Positions 1 to 10,437 of a DNA stretch of 64,000 nucleotides are shown piece by piece (the stretch's first letter is position 1; each line of letters begins with the position of its first letter). Made by a program: the position numbers and the translations under genes. The DNA is from Prochlorococcus marinus str. MIT 9301 (GTDB lineage Bacteria; Cyanobacteriota; Cyanobacteriia; PCC-6307; Cyanobiaceae). The stretch is from NCBI RefSeq assembly GCF_000015965.1, contig NC_009091.1:1488001-1552000 (forward strand), given 5' to 3'. The notes beneath the pieces were generated by a model that was not told the DNA's origin, ran no database searches, and was given only the letters and a program-made list of their open reading frames with translations.

Positions 1-2231
1 CTAGACATTAATTGATTCCATTCTGGCGTAGCGTCAAGTCTACTATTTACCAAACTATTTTGAATTACCGCTGTAGTTACAGTCTCAAGATTGTATAAAG
101 CCAGTTCGGGAAGACTATATTTGGAAGCTAAAACTTCACCTTGTTCTGTTATTTTTATTCGTCCTTTTAAAGTGCCGCTTGGTTGAGCTAATATTGCCTG
201 ATATGCTGGTCCGCCTCCTCTACCAACAGACCCTCCTCTTCCATGAAAAAGTCTTAGCAATATGTTATTTCTACTTGAGAGATTTTGAAGAGCTATTTGG
301 GCTCTATGAATTTCCCAATTACTAGAAACAAATCCTGAATCTTTATTACTATCAGAATATCCAAGCATTAATTCTTGTAGAGGTTTAAAAGATTCTCCTA
401 CTTTTGGCAATAATGATTTATAGAAATCTAATTTAAACAACTTTTCCATTACTTCTGGTGCTCTTTGAAGATCTTCCACAGTTTCAAAAAGAGGAACAAC
501 TAATAATTTTGACTTTTGTGAATCTTGATCAAGAAGTCCCATTTCTTTTGCAAGTAAGAGAACTTCAAGCAAATCAGATGCACTATGACTCATTGAAATT
601 ACATAAGAATGACAAATGCGACTTCCAAATTCTTGCTGTAGTCTCTTAACCATCTTAAAAACTGAAAAGGTTTCTTCTGTAGTTTTTGTCCAGTTAACGT
701 CAGATGGAATTAAAGGCCTTTTTGTATTTAATTCGTCTATGAGCCATTTAATTTTCTCTTCCTCAGACATTTGGTCATATTGAACAGACAAATCAAGATA
801 ATTTGTAAGCTCTTGAATAGCATCACTATGCCTTGTACTCTCTTGACGAATATCTAAACTTGCTAAAGAAAATCCAAAAATATGAACCTGAGTAAGTAAG
901 TTATTTACAGAATCGCAAGTTAAATCTGTACTAATTAAGCTATTTTTAATCAGCTCAAGATCATATGTAAATTCGTTTACTGACTTGTAATATAAATTTT
1001 CAACTTTATCTATATTTTTGTTATCAATTTCCCCCTCAAAGTCAAATTTCCACCCACTATCAGCTAATAAATTATTTCTTTCTTGTGTTAACCTTAATTT
1101 CTCTAAAATATAACTTAATTTTAATCTGTAAGGTTCTGATCTATACCTTGTAGCTCTAGCTTCATATATTTCAGGGAACTTAACCCTGTCAGTTTCGAGT
1201 GATTCTAATAAGGAGGAACTTACTTGACTCCATTGCATAGATACACTTAATTGATCTCTAAGATTAGACGTCGCAACAATATATCTATCCAACATCAACT
1301 GCCTTTGGTAACATGCAGTTCGCCATGTTATATCAGGAGTTACTGATGGATTACCGTCCCTATCAGAGCCTACCCAAGAACCGAAGTTACAAAAAGATTC
1401 TGGGGGCAACTGAACATCTGGATAATTTTCGGTAAGTGCTTCAGTAATCCTGCCTCTCAATTGAGGCATCGCATTAAATAAAACTTGCTGAAAATAATGC
1501 AATGAATAATCAACTTCATCTAAAACTGAAGGTTTAAATTGATGCAATTCATCTGTTCTCCACCAAAGCCTTACTTCCTCTTTTAATTGGGTTTTTAGAG
1601 AAATTTTTTCATCTTTTGTCAGAAATTGCTCAATCTGTATTTTTTTTAACAAATTTGCTACTCTGGTTTGCTTATGTCTAATCGTATGTCTTACTATCTC
1701 GGTCGGATGCGCAGTAAAAACTAAACGAATATCCATTTCCTGTAATAACTCCTCTAATTTTCCTGGTGGTACATTTAATTTTCTCAGCCTGTAAAATAAT
1801 TCTCTAAAAGTTACTGGAGCATTTTGCCTAGCCAATGCTGGGGCAAAAGGATCAAGATTGTCTGGCGATTTTTGAACATCCTTATTAGTAAAGCTTTGAA
1901 TATATCTATCTTCCTCAACTCTTTGTTCCAAAATATTTACGAGTTGAAAATATAATGAAAACGCCCTTGCAGCAGCTATGGATTCTGCTAAATCCATAGA
2001 ATTTACAATATCAACTATTTCATTTTTAAAAGTTTTTGAACTATTACCATCAATTTGTTTTGAATAACTTAATTCTTTAAGCTGTATCAATCTCTCTGCT
2101 TGATCATCTGGGCATTCTTCTCTGAGCACAGATTCCCAGAGATCTTCAATTAGAAGACGATTTTTATCAAGTGGATCATTGTTACTTATCAGATCCACAT
2201 TATTATTTTTTATCTGTCGAAAAGATTCCAT
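1..2231 (-). CDS. ppc: Phosphoenolpyruvate carboxylase (C-terminus cut by window edge)
   Basis: The enzyme carboxylates phosphoenolpyruvate to oxaloacetate, feeding the incomplete cyanobacterial TCA cycle and aspartate-family synthesis. The minus-strand frame is open from the ATG at 2231 to the window edge, giving about 743 codons. It shows the catalytic-histidine motif TAHPTE near residue 172, the [11 protein letters not shown] block near residue 290, and the glycine-rich catalytic loop [12 protein letters not shown] near residue 663. The last visible residues, [11 protein letters not shown], are also typical of the family. Bacterial PEPC is usually 880-1000 residues, so roughly the last quarter lies outside the window. 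gshA follows upstream on the same strand, 53 bases away. The start ATG fits the conserved N-terminal [10 protein letters not shown] segment. Confidence 0.97.
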   Translation of the reverse strand, partial: MESFRQIKNNNVDLISNNDPLDKNRLLIEDLWESVLREECPDDQAERLIQLKELSYSKQIDGNSSKTFKNEIVDIVNSMDLAESIAAARAFSLYFQLVNILEQRVEEDRYIQSFTNKDVQKSPDNLDPFAPALARQNAPVTFRELFYRLRKLNVPPGKLEELLQEMDIRLVFTAHPTEIVRHTIRHKQTRVANLLKKIQIEQFLTKDEKISLKTQLKEEVRLWWRTDELHQFKPSVLDEVDYSLHYFQQVLFNAMPQLRGRITEALTENYPDVQLPPESFCNFGSWVGSDRDGNPSVTPDITWRTACYQRQLMLDRYIVATSNLRDQLSVSMQWSQVSSSLLESLETDRVKFPEIYEARATRYRSEPYRLKLSYILEKLRLTQERNNLLADSGWKFDFEGEIDNKNIDKVENLYYKSVNEFTYDLELIKNSLISTDLTCDSVNNLLTQVHIFGFSLASLDIRQESTRHSDAIQELTNYLDLSVQYDQMSEEEKIKWLIDELNTKRPLIPSDVNWTKTTEETFSVFKMVKRLQQEFGSRICHSYVISMSHSASDLLEVLLLAKEMGLLDQDSQKSKLLVVPLFETVEDLQRAPEVMEKLFKLDFYKSLLPKVGESFKPLQELMLGYSDSNKDSGFVSSNWEIHRAQIALQNLSSRNNILLRLFHGRGGSVGRGGGPAYQAILAQPSGTLKGRIKITEQGEVLASKYSLPELALYNLETVTTAVIQNSLVNSRLDATPEWNQLMS

Positions 2232-2284
2232 ATAATCATTATGTCACAAGTGAAAATGTTCAGATCAAATGTTTAATTAAATAA

Positions 2285-3403
2285 TCAAACATTCATGGCC
2301 TCACTCCTAATCATATCCTCCATAGAAATTTTCATTATCTGCTCAATAGAAAGACCTTTTTCATATTGATTTATCCATTTCATAGATTGATTGCCTTCTT
2401 CAAGCACTTTATAGATAGGATCTAAAAGAGGTTTCATACCATAATTTTCTGCTGTGGATGATAAATCTGATAATAAGTTTTGAATCCATTCTCTACAAAT
2501 AACTCTTTTTCCGTCTTGCCAATGAATTAATTCTGAATTAAGACTATCTTTAGCAGCATTAATTTCATTTTGATCACATATTTCTGACAACTCATCCATA
2601 GAAAAAGTACTAGCTTTCATAGGATCTAAGGTATTTATATTTTCAAAAAGATTTAAGATCCTAAGTTCTATCATGGCGGTTATCCCTAGAAGCAGATTAA
2701 TATCGTAAACAAAATCACAAATTCTTAATTCCAAACGGTCAAGGATTAAAGGTCTTTGGGGACCATTTGGTCTGATTGAAGACCAAAAATGCCTAATATT
2801 TTGCATGTTTTTATTAGATATATTTTCCTCTATCCAATCGATATAAGAATTATGATTTAAAAAAAAAGGAACGCTACTAGGTGTTTTAGGAAATTGGATC
2901 CATCTCTGAGAGTGATTATTCGTAATTTTATTATTTAAAAAAGGTGAGCTAGCACTTAATGATAGATATAAAGCAGCCTCAGATCTTATAAGTCTTATAG
3001 CTGTAAAAAGTTTATCTAAATCATCTATTCCTATGTTTATATGGACACTAGAAGTTGCAATAGATATTCCATAATTATCTTGAATAAATTGATGATAAAC
3101 GTTGTCAATATCAGATCTTTGAAATTGAATATCGTGATTAAAACAAAGAGTGGACGAAGGAATGATTGTTAAATTTTTTGTATTTAGCCACTTCCTTAGC
3201 TTTTTTCTTGGAGTTATTAATTTCTCATATAAAGAACCGTAGTCTTTTTCAGGTGTTGTTATGTATTCAACGTTTCTGTTATCTGGCTCTTTTACAAAAT
3301 CAGGAAATTTTTTCTCAATTTCAGCCGAAACACCAATATGAGAATTTAAAGAACCTGTGAAAAGTTCCACCTCAAAACCTTTATAAAGATTATTTTGACT
3401 CAT
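2285..3403 (-). CDS. gshA: Glutamate-cysteine ligase, cyanobacterial GCS2-like type
   Basis: Predicted to catalyse ATP-dependent gamma-glutamylcysteine formation, the first step of glutathione synthesis in the cytoplasm. The 372-residue protein starts with the GFEVELFTG segment (residues 9-17) and has the TSSVHINIGI strand (117-126), both features I associate with the cyanobacterial branch of the GCS2 superfamily. This branch is much shorter than the E. coli enzyme. The ATG at 3403 directly follows the trpE stop codon with no spacer, so the two are probably co-transcribed. The family assignment is from sequence recognition; I could not test active-site residues individually. Confidence 0.85.
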   Translation of the reverse strand: MSQNNLYKGFEVELFTGSLNSHIGVSAEIEKKFPDFVKEPDNRNVEYITTPEKDYGSLYEKLITPRKKLRKWLNTKNLTIIPSSTLCFNHDIQFQRSDIDNVYHQFIQDNYGISIATSSVHINIGIDDLDKLFTAIRLIRSEAALYLSLSASSPFLNNKITNNHSQRWIQFPKTPSSVPFFLNHNSYIDWIEENISNKNMQNIRHFWSSIRPNGPQRPLILDRLELRICDFVYDINLLLGITAMIELRILNLFENINTLDPMKASTFSMDELSEICDQNEINAAKDSLNSELIHWQDGKRVICREWIQNLLSDLSSTAENYGMKPLLDPIYKVLEEGNQSMKWINQYEKGLSIEQIMKISMEDMIRSEAMNV

Positions 3404-4924
3404 TTATTTATCCAAACAGGCTAATGCTTTAAGTATTCCCTTTGCTTTATTTATCGTCTCTTGATATTCATTTTCAGGAAAAGAATCAGCAACTATTCCA
3501 GCTCCTGCTTGCACTGACACATCATATTTCCCATCTCTTGAGGGTTTAACTATCATGGTTCTTATCGTAATTGCTGTATTTAATGCACCATTAATATCAA
3601 TAGATCCGTATACACCAGCATAAGGTCCTCTAGCATCTTTTTCAAAATGCTTAATCAATTGCATAGCTCTTATTTTTGGGGCGCCAGTCACAGTCCCAGC
3701 AGGAAAGGATGCTTTGAGCAAATCCCATACATCAGCATTATTTTTTAAGATTCCCTCAACTTGACTGACTATATGCATAACATGTGAATATTTCTCAATA
3801 ATCATTAAATCCTTTACCTTGACAGTACCAATTTCACAAACTCTTCCAAGATCATTTCTTCCAAGATCAATCAACATTACATGCTCAGCTATCTCTTTGG
3901 GATCCTTTAATAATTCCTTTTCTAATTCCAAGTCTTGTTGATTATCAATACCTCTTGGTCTCGTGCCAGCTATTGGTCTTAAGCTTGCAACAATCTGACT
4001 ATTTTTATTTTTTTCTGCTTTAACCATTACTTCAGGACTTGAACCTATCAGATACCATGAGCCGAAATCAAAAAATGACATGTAAGGAGATGGATTAACC
4101 ATCCTCAGACTTCTATATAAGTTAAAGGGATCATTATTGACTTGAGTTTGAAATCTTTGACTTATAACTATTTGGAAGATATCTCCCTTTCTTATGTATT
4201 CTTTTGCAGAGAGAACTGCATCCTCAAAATCTTTTTTCTCCCAATTACTTTCTAAATCTAAATTTAAATTATCATTTTCATTCCAATCTAAAAACTCATT
4301 TTCTTTTAGAGGAACTCTCATTAAATTTCTAGTTTCCTGAATTTTAGATATTGAGTTTAGATACAACTCTTCAATTGAAGACTCTTGAGAAGAAGTTGTA
4401 TCTGCATAAACCACCGCAGTAATACATCTTTTTATTTGATCAAAAACAACTAATTGATCAAAAAACATCCAGGAACCTTGAGGGATATTGTTTTCTGGCA
4501 TTTCATTTATTGGAACGCTTGGCTCTATTCGATTTATTAATTCATAACCCCAAGAGCCATATAACTGTCCAATTGATGGTAATTCTTCAAGCATGGTTGA
4601 CTTATATTCCATTGTCCAACTTTTTAAAATATCAAAAGGATCACCTTTATGTGTTTCAGTTTTGCCATTATTCCAAGTTTTAACTATTTCTTCTCCATAA
4701 CAAACTGCCTCCCAAAGAGGTTTAGTAGCAACAATACTCCACCTGCCCAAATTCTCCCCACCTTCAACAGATTCAAGAAAAACACCATGGGAATCTTTTG
4801 AAGATAATTTTAACCAAGTTGATAATGGAGTCTCCAAATCAGCTGGCCAAGTTTCTACTATAGGTATAAAATTTTTACCTTCTTTATAAGCCTTTAAAAA
4901 ACTAATTTTCTGTGAGCTGATCAT
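3404..4924 (-). CDS. trpE: Anthranilate synthase component I
   Basis: Converts chorismate to anthranilate with a TrpG glutamine amidotransferase partner, committing carbon to tryptophan. The 506 residues match the usual TrpE length. The N-terminal FLES motif (49-52), followed by [11 protein letters not shown], corresponds to the tryptophan-feedback pocket. The C-terminal chorismate-binding domain shows GRNDLGRV near residue 350, [10 protein letters not shown] at about 408-417, and GPYAGVYG near 433. No trpG lies next to it in this window. gshA follows immediately. The 59-base gap to the psaD stop downstream of position 4984 shows no attenuator-like hairpin. Confidence 0.97.
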   Translation of the reverse strand: MISSQKISFLKAYKEGKNFIPIVETWPADLETPLSTWLKLSSKDSHGVFLESVEGGENLGRWSIVATKPLWEAVCYGEEIVKTWNNGKTETHKGDPFDILKSWTMEYKSTMLEELPSIGQLYGSWGYELINRIEPSVPINEMPENNIPQGSWMFFDQLVVFDQIKRCITAVVYADTTSSQESSIEELYLNSISKIQETRNLMRVPLKENEFLDWNENDNLNLDLESNWEKKDFEDAVLSAKEYIRKGDIFQIVISQRFQTQVNNDPFNLYRSLRMVNPSPYMSFFDFGSWYLIGSSPEVMVKAEKNKNSQIVASLRPIAGTRPRGIDNQQDLELEKELLKDPKEIAEHVMLIDLGRNDLGRVCEIGTVKVKDLMIIEKYSHVMHIVSQVEGILKNNADVWDLLKASFPAGTVTGAPKIRAMQLIKHFEKDARGPYAGVYGSIDINGALNTAITIRTMIVKPSRDGKYDVSVQAGAGIVADSFPENEYQETINKAKGILKALACLDK

Positions 4925-4983
4925 ATTAATAATGTCAGCCCAAATTATAATTATTTTCTTCTTTTATATCAACTTTAAGGAAG

Positions 4984-5406
4984 TTAATCAAAAGTATTCT
5001 TAGTTGTAAATTTCAAACCAGCAGGATTAGGATTCTCACCTATTCTTCTAGGATTATGTCCTACTTTCTCTCTGCCTTCATTTACTTTTTCAGGGAAAAC
5101 ACCATCCTTTGGGTGTAAAAATTCAATATCACCACCTGGGAAAATTCGGTAGATTTTAAAATCTTCAATTCTTGGCTTGAAGGCTCTTAATTGTGTTCCT
5201 AATGCAAGACATTGTTCTTTTCTTGCAAAGTACATTAAATTATCGCCTTCATGCATAATAGCGGCTCCACCGGTAGGCAATTCAAATGCTTGTTCCTTTG
5301 AACTTTTCCAAACAATTGCATATTTTTCTTCCGTTTCTGCTGAGTTTAATAAACCACCAGTACTTCCTATATGCTTTGGAAATTGACCAACTAAAGTTTC
5401 AGTCAT
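4984..5406 (-). CDS. psaD: Photosystem I reaction center subunit II
   Basis: Extrinsic stromal-side PSI subunit that docks ferredoxin and helps hold PsaC on the PsaA/PsaB core. The 140-residue basic protein has the family signatures PTGGAAIM and [21 protein letters not shown], and ends with the [10 protein letters not shown] segment. Its length matches cyanobacterial PsaD. It lies between the histidine kinase gene upstream and trpE downstream on the same strand, with its own 110-base leader region. A TATTAT box about 20 bases before the ATG suggests its own promoter and a very short untranslated leader. There is no conventionally spaced Shine-Dalgarno site. Confidence 0.98.
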   Translation of the reverse strand: MTETLVGQFPKHIGSTGGLLNSAETEEKYAIVWKSSKEQAFELPTGGAAIMHEGDNLMYFARKEQCLALGTQLRAFKPRIEDFKIYRIFPGGDIEFLHPKDGVFPEKVNEGREKVGHNPRRIGENPNPAGLKFTTKNTFD

Positions 5407-5425
5407 CCTTGATTTTGAGTTATTT

Positions 5426-5431
5426 ATAATA
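5426..5431 (-). promoter_or_regulatory. Candidate -10 box of psaD
   Basis: On the minus strand the sequence TATTATAAATA lies with its TATTAT hexamer ending 19 bases before the psaD ATG, which would place transcription start about 13 bases upstream of the codon. A similar TATTATAAAA precedes psaC at 34509-34514. No good -35 hexamer is seen. This is inferred from sequence only. Confidence 0.4.
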
Positions 5432-5516
5432 AGAAATTAGCATTCATATTTTGCAAAATTCAAAATTTACAGGGAATTTTCTACATTATTTAATATATGG
5501 CAAATTTATTTCTCAT

Positions 5517-6881
5517 TTATTTTGAATCTGAAATCGGGAAAAATACTGTCAAACCTGTGTCACGCCTTTTTGTGACATGCCCTCCTAAACTAGCTAACAA
5601 CTTTTGAGTAGCATTTTGACTAAGTTGTAAACTACCTGTTTGAGGGTTCCAATTTAAAACAGGACCAATGTCAGAACCATTATCTTTTTTAAGAATTTCT
5701 TTTTGATTACTTTCTAATTTCTGTACTTTTAATTGAAGTTTAAGTTTTTGACCAGCTGGTCTTAATTCTAAAATTAATGTACTGCCTTCTTTTAATCCTC
5801 TAGTATTTTTATCAATTAATCCACTTAACATTAATTCCAATTTTTCAGAATCACTCAAAATTTGCGGAAGTTGATTAGGAATATCAATCTTTAAAGAAAT
5901 CCCTCGTCTGTTTAATTGTTTATTCCATAATGGAGAAAGCTTGTTAAAAATTTCGGCTAAATTAATTTTTGCCAGGTTATTTAGTGACGGAACTTCATTA
6001 CTCACTAATTCTGCTGCATTGAAGATTAAACCAAACCTATCAATTTGCTCATTACATTCATTATCTATTTGAATTAAACGATTTTTCATTGATTCATCCA
6101 TCTTATATTTTTTTAAAGTAGAACTTATGAGGGTTCTTATTGTTGCTAAGGGCGTTCTTACTTCATGAGATATGGCGCGTAATAATTTTGCTTCAGTTAT
6201 TTGAACATTTTTTTCATCATTTTTTACAGAATTCTGAATATTATGATTTGGCCCTATGTTTGCCAATTTTGCCGATAATATTGGCCAAAATAATTTTTCA
6301 AATTGATTATTTATATTAAGGTTTCCTAAATTATTGATTGCATTACGAAATTTTACTCCTTCCTCATAATTTTCTTGATTTAATTTTTCATGCATTAATT
6401 CAATTGAAAGTTTTAGACTTTCTTCATCACACTTCATTAATAAACTTTTCTTATCCTTTTCTCCCACAATTGACAATATGCATTGAAAATTTGGGGTGAT
6501 TATCATCAAAAAAGGTTCATAACCATCTTCTTGACTAAGATTTAAAACTTTATAATTACTAACTAAATCGAAATCTTTTTTTATCTTATCTGAATTATTG
6601 ACTGGTAAAAAACCTGCATTCTCATTTTGAAAGTATGGAAACCCCTCAGGAGACCAAAGCCATCCATGAAGTTGATTTAAGAATTTTTTTTCATTAAAAG
6701 CTGGCAAAGGCGAGGCGACCCAAATCCCCCCATCTTTATAATTCTGAGATAGAAAATCTTTTTGAATAACTTCTAAAGAAGCCCACCACATTCTTCTGGA
6801 TATATCATCCTCTACATATATAGTCTGGACTCCTTTAATCAAAAGGTCTTGAAGTTTTTTTATAGTTATTTGTGATTTCAT
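5517..6881 (-). CDS. Sensor histidine kinase with degenerate ATP-binding half
   Basis: A 454-residue cytoplasmic protein without obvious transmembrane segments. The HisKA dimerisation/phosphoacceptor helix is clear: AISHEVRTPLATIRTL, with the histidine near residue 239. The first 220 residues form an unrecognised input domain. In the expected ATPase region the N box reads LIDKNTRG, the D-x-G-x-G G1 box is not visible, and the G2 position reads QTGSLQLSQNATQKLLASLGG, with only the tail of the usual GLGLSIVK-GG block kept. The protein may be a weak or inactive kinase. I start at the ATG at 6881, which overlaps the rodA stop by one base (TGATG); a TTG one codon earlier is also possible. Confidence 0.8.
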   Translation of the reverse strand: MKSQITIKKLQDLLIKGVQTIYVEDDISRRMWWASLEVIQKDFLSQNYKDGGIWVASPLPAFNEKKFLNQLHGWLWSPEGFPYFQNENAGFLPVNNSDKIKKDFDLVSNYKVLNLSQEDGYEPFLMIITPNFQCILSIVGEKDKKSLLMKCDEESLKLSIELMHEKLNQENYEEGVKFRNAINNLGNLNINNQFEKLFWPILSAKLANIGPNHNIQNSVKNDEKNVQITEAKLLRAISHEVRTPLATIRTLISSTLKKYKMDESMKNRLIQIDNECNEQIDRFGLIFNAAELVSNEVPSLNNLAKINLAEIFNKLSPLWNKQLNRRGISLKIDIPNQLPQILSDSEKLELMLSGLIDKNTRGLKEGSTLILELRPAGQKLKLQLKVQKLESNQKEILKKDNGSDIGPVLNWNPQTGSLQLSQNATQKLLASLGGHVTKRRDTGLTVFFPISDSK

Positions 6882-8149
6882 CAACTTCTTAGTGATCTAG
6901 AACGTTTCAATATAGATAAAGCAAATCCAATAGATATAAAATTAGTCACCAATGAGGTTCGACCATAGCTCATAAAAGGAAGGGGAATTCCAGTAACTGG
7001 TCCTAATCCAATAGTCATAAATACATTAATGATTATTTGAAATAAAAAAGTTGAGGCTATTCCAATAACAATTAGAGATTCATAGTTAGTCCTAGCAATT
7101 GTTGCAGTATTAATGAGTTTTTTAATTAAAAAAAAGAACAAAAATAAAACTATAACGCACCCCACAAAACCTAATTCTTCCCCTAAAGCACTGAATATAA
7201 AATCAGTATGTTGTTCAGGTATAAATTGCAAATTAGTCAGCTTACCTTGTAGTAAACCAGTCCCAAATAATCCTCCAGAACCAATTGCAATTTTACTCTG
7301 TATCAAATGATATCCTCCACCTAATGGATCTCTACTTGGATCTAAAAATAAAACTAATCTATCTTTTTGATATTCTTTTAAGCCATATTGCCACAAAATT
7401 GGTGTAAATTTTGCCACTAATAAATGGAACGAAATAGCGAGAGCAGAAGAAATAATTTTCTTTTTTGAAGATCTATAAGCAAGATATCCTATAGCTGGAA
7501 TCCAGAAAATAAGAAGATTTGGTAAGGTTAGATATAGTATTGATGTGATAATACAAAACACTAATATCAAAATCCACTCTATGGGCATTTGAGACCAATA
7601 GAGCATGACACCTGTCAAAACAATTAAAACTAAAGAGGTACCTAAGTCCGGTTGAAAGAAAATTAATAACCAAGGAATAACAACTACTAATAAGGGCAAT
7701 ACTAAATCTCTTATTGTTTGGATTATTTTTTTGTCGAGTACTAAAGCAAGAGTTAATACACTACTAAGTTTAGCTACCTCTGAAGGCTGAAAAGAAAAGA
7801 TGCCCAAGTTTAGCCATCTTTGAGCTCCAGAAACTGAAATCCCAAAAAAATAAATAAGTAATAAGGATATTAGAGTACAAAAATAAAATGGAACTACATA
7901 CTTTCTAAGTCTCTCTAACGGTATATAAGAAATAAAAAATGCTAAGAAATAACCTAAAAAACCAGTTAAGATATGAGCTAGATAGTTCGATACTAAAAAA
8001 TCACCCTGAATACTTTTTATCAAAAAACCCGAAATAATAACTAAAAACAGGGGAACAATAAGTAGTGGAGAAAATAAAAAACCTCTATTAAAGTTGTCTT
8101 TTTTTTGTAAAAATCCTCTGTTATTTAATAAAGAAATTCTCTTAAACAT
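6881..8149 (-). CDS. rodA: Rod shape-determining protein RodA (SEDS glycosyltransferase)
   Basis: Polytopic membrane peptidoglycan polymerase of the SEDS (FtsW/RodA/SpoVE) family, acting with a class B PBP in lateral wall growth. About ten hydrophobic segments are spread along 422 residues. Family signatures are QPSEVAKL, FFQPDLGTSLVLI, the LQFIPEQHTDFIFSALGEELG loop, and PLPFMSYGRTSL near the C-terminus. The PEQHTDFIF-type loop and the SYGRTS ending (SYGGTS or SYGGSS in most relatives) favour RodA over FtsW. I choose the ATG at 8149, which overlaps the mrp stop by one base (TGATG), rather than the TTG one codon earlier. It is coupled to mrp upstream and to the histidine kinase downstream; mreBCD lie 40 kb away. 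Confidence 0.9.
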   Translation of the reverse strand: MFKRISLLNNRGFLQKKDNFNRGFLFSPLLIVPLFLVIISGFLIKSIQGDFLVSNYLAHILTGFLGYFLAFFISYIPLERLRKYVVPFYFCTLISLLLIYFFGISVSGAQRWLNLGIFSFQPSEVAKLSSVLTLALVLDKKIIQTIRDLVLPLLVVVIPWLLIFFQPDLGTSLVLIVLTGVMLYWSQMPIEWILILVFCIITSILYLTLPNLLIFWIPAIGYLAYRSSKKKIISSALAISFHLLVAKFTPILWQYGLKEYQKDRLVLFLDPSRDPLGGGYHLIQSKIAIGSGGLFGTGLLQGKLTNLQFIPEQHTDFIFSALGEELGFVGCVIVLFLFFFLIKKLINTATIARTNYESLIVIGIASTFLFQIIINVFMTIGLGPVTGIPLPFMSYGRTSLVTNFISIGFALSILKRSRSLRS

Positions 8150-9222
8150 CAATAAGTATTAACAAATTGGTTCTTAATTAATTGAGCTAAATTACCAAAT
8201 ACTAAAGAGCTTTCTTTATTCGGCTGGCTTATTGAGATTGGTACACCTTTATTACTATCATCAACGAGAGGGATTTCAATAGGAATTTGAGCTAATAATG
8301 GTAAGTCATTTTCTTTAGCTAATGTTTGTCCTCCACCTTTGCCAAAGATTTCATATTTTTTACCTGGCATATCTGGCGGAATAAATACTGACATATTTTC
8401 TACAATTCCTAGTAAAGGTACTCCGAGTTGTTTAAACATTGCTAATCCCCTCCTTGCATCTTGCAAAGATACTTGTTGAGGAGTAGTGACAACTATAGCT
8501 CCAGAAATAGGCACAGATTGAGTAAGAGATATTTGAGCGTCTCCTGTTCCCGGAGGCAAATCAATAACCAAAAAATCAAGATTATTCCATTCAACTTGGT
8601 ACAAAAATTGTCTGATAATACTATTAAGCATTGGTCCTCTCCATATAACAGGCTGGCCTTCTTCTATGAGGAAACCCATTGACACAAGTGAAATTCCATA
8701 TTTATTTATTGGTATTAACCTTTGATCACTGCCACTTCCTTCAGTAACCTTTGGATTCTGTTCGGCAACTCCCATCATTGAGGGAGTATTAGGTCCATAT
8801 ATATCGGCATCCAGCAAACCAGTTTTCAAGCCTAATTTAGCCAGAGAACAAGCGAGATTAACTGCAATGGTACTTTTCCCAACTCCACCTTTACCACTGC
8901 TAACAGCTATGATATGGCGAATTCCATCAATCTTCTGCAACTCAGGAGCATTACTTTGATTTTGAGATTCTGTTTTGGAAGGATTATTATCTACTTCTAT
9001 TTGAACATCATCAATATCTTCAAAATCCAGTAAAACGCCTCTAACCTCTTGAACAATTCTATCTCTCTGGGAATTTGCAAACGATGGTAATGATAATGTT
9101 ACTATTACTCTCGGTATAGTTACTCTTACATTTTTAATCCAAGCTAATTCAATTACATTTTTCTTTGATCCTGCATCTAGAACTTTTTGCAAAGCAAAAT
9201 TCGCATCTTCTATTGTGGTCAT
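8149..9222 (-). CDS. mrp: Mrp/ApbC-type P-loop Fe-S cluster carrier
   Basis: Predicted cytosolic ATPase that carries or inserts [4Fe-4S] clusters. An N-terminal DUF59/MIP18-like domain (residues 1-80) leads into a MinD/Mrp P-loop domain with the deviant Walker A SSGKGGVGKST (about 108-118), DADIYGPNTPSMMG, and the LPPGTGDAQ motif. After ENMSVFIPP, where many ApbC proteins carry a CxxC, there is no cysteine. The only cysteine I see in the protein lies just after the P-loop. This resembles the plastid HCF101/cyanobacterial branch more than E. coli Mrp. It is the first gene of an mrp-rodA-kinase unit and sits near psaD. The ATG at 9222 fits. Confidence 0.92.
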   Translation of the reverse strand: MTTIEDANFALQKVLDAGSKKNVIELAWIKNVRVTIPRVIVTLSLPSFANSQRDRIVQEVRGVLLDFEDIDDVQIEVDNNPSKTESQNQSNAPELQKIDGIRHIIAVSSGKGGVGKSTIAVNLACSLAKLGLKTGLLDADIYGPNTPSMMGVAEQNPKVTEGSGSDQRLIPINKYGISLVSMGFLIEEGQPVIWRGPMLNSIIRQFLYQVEWNNLDFLVIDLPPGTGDAQISLTQSVPISGAIVVTTPQQVSLQDARRGLAMFKQLGVPLLGIVENMSVFIPPDMPGKKYEIFGKGGGQTLAKENDLPLLAQIPIEIPLVDDSNKGVPISISQPNKESSLVFGNLAQLIKNQFVNTY

Positions 9223-9381
9223 TAAATTTTTAAATATTTTGACAAGGTAGTCGACTGTTTAAAAGATTAAGAACTATGTCGAACTATCAAATAATAGGCA
9301 ATAAGGACCCCCTAAGAGAAATTATAAAGAGAAACTTATAATTAACCAAAAAAAATTTTTTCTTCAAGATTTACTAAATAC

Positions 9382-10410
9382 ATGTTGAAAGAACCTCCTA
9401 AAAACTCGAGAGAAAAAACTAAAAATCTCTTATTAACTCTACAAGACAAAATTTGTTCAGGCCTTGAAAATGTAGATGGCAAAGGGAAATTTACAGAGGA
9501 ATCCTGGCTAAGAGACGAAGGTGGCGGTGGAAGATCAAGAGTATTGAAAAATGGTTCTATTTTTGAGCAAGCAGGTGTTAACTTCTCGGAAGTACAGGGA
9601 AAAGAATTACCTCAATCTATAATCTCTCAAAGACCCGAAGCAAAAGGTCATGAATGGTTTGCCACAGGAACTTCTATGGTTTTGCATCCTAAGAATCCCT
9701 ACATTCCTACAGTGCATCTGAATTATCGATATTTCGAAGCTGGTCCTGTTTGGTGGTTTGGGGGAGGTGCAGATTTAACCCCTTTTTATCCTTATCTTTC
9801 TGATGTAAGGAATTTTCATAATGAACATAAAAAAGCTTGTGAGAAAGTTGATCAAGATTTGCATAAAGTTTTCAAACCATGGTGTGATGAATATTTCTTC
9901 TTGAAGCATAGAAATGAATCTAGAGGCATAGGAGGTATTTTTTATGATTATCAAGATGGTTCAGGCAATATTTATAGAGGAAATAATCAAAAAGGAGAAG
10001 CATCAAAAGCTTCACAAAATATTGGCAGATCTAATTTAAATTGGGATGATTTATTTTCATTAGCGGAAAACTGTGGGCAGGCATTCCTCCCTTCATATTT
10101 GCCTATTATTGAAAAAAGAGCTTCTCAAGCATATTCATCGAAGGAAAGAGAATTCCAGCTATATCGAAGAGGTAGATATGTTGAATTCAATTTAGTTTGG
10201 GATAGAGGGACAATTTTTGGACTGCAAACAAATGGCAGAACTGAATCTATATTAATGTCCTTACCGCCTTTAGCTAGATGGGAATATGGATATAAAGCTA
10301 GAAAGAATTCTCGAGAGGAATTTCTTACATCAATATTTACAAAACCCCAAGATTGGTTAAACGATAAAGAGTTAGAGAAATTCTGTATAGAGAATAATAT
10401 TTTTGATTAA
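9382..10410 (+). CDS. hemF: Oxygen-dependent coproporphyrinogen III oxidase
   Basis: Oxidatively decarboxylates coproporphyrinogen III to protoporphyrinogen IX for heme and chlorophyll synthesis. The 342 residues are full length. Signatures include [13 protein letters not shown], the [18 protein letters not shown] block, [14 protein letters not shown], and [16 protein letters not shown] near the C-terminus. It is divergent from mrp across a 159-base spacer that contains a TATAAT at 9337-9342, a possible -10 box about 40 bases before the ATG. The next gene is convergent. Confidence 0.97.
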   Translation: MLKEPPKNSREKTKNLLLTLQDKICSGLENVDGKGKFTEESWLRDEGGGGRSRVLKNGSIFEQAGVNFSEVQGKELPQSIISQRPEAKGHEWFATGTSMVLHPKNPYIPTVHLNYRYFEAGPVWWFGGGADLTPFYPYLSDVRNFHNEHKKACEKVDQDLHKVFKPWCDEYFFLKHRNESRGIGGIFYDYQDGSGNIYRGNNQKGEASKASQNIGRSNLNWDDLFSLAENCGQAFLPSYLPIIEKRASQAYSSKEREFQLYRRGRYVEFNLVWDRGTIFGLQTNGRTESILMSLPPLARWEYGYKARKNSREEFLTSIFTKPQDWLNDKELEKFCIENNIFD

Positions 10411-10437
10411 AAATTATCGTATAAACTTTTAAAGTAT

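Noticed and set aside
458-649. 63-residue plus-strand ORF near the left edge
   Set aside because: It is antisense to ppc, whose conserved motifs are read through this region.
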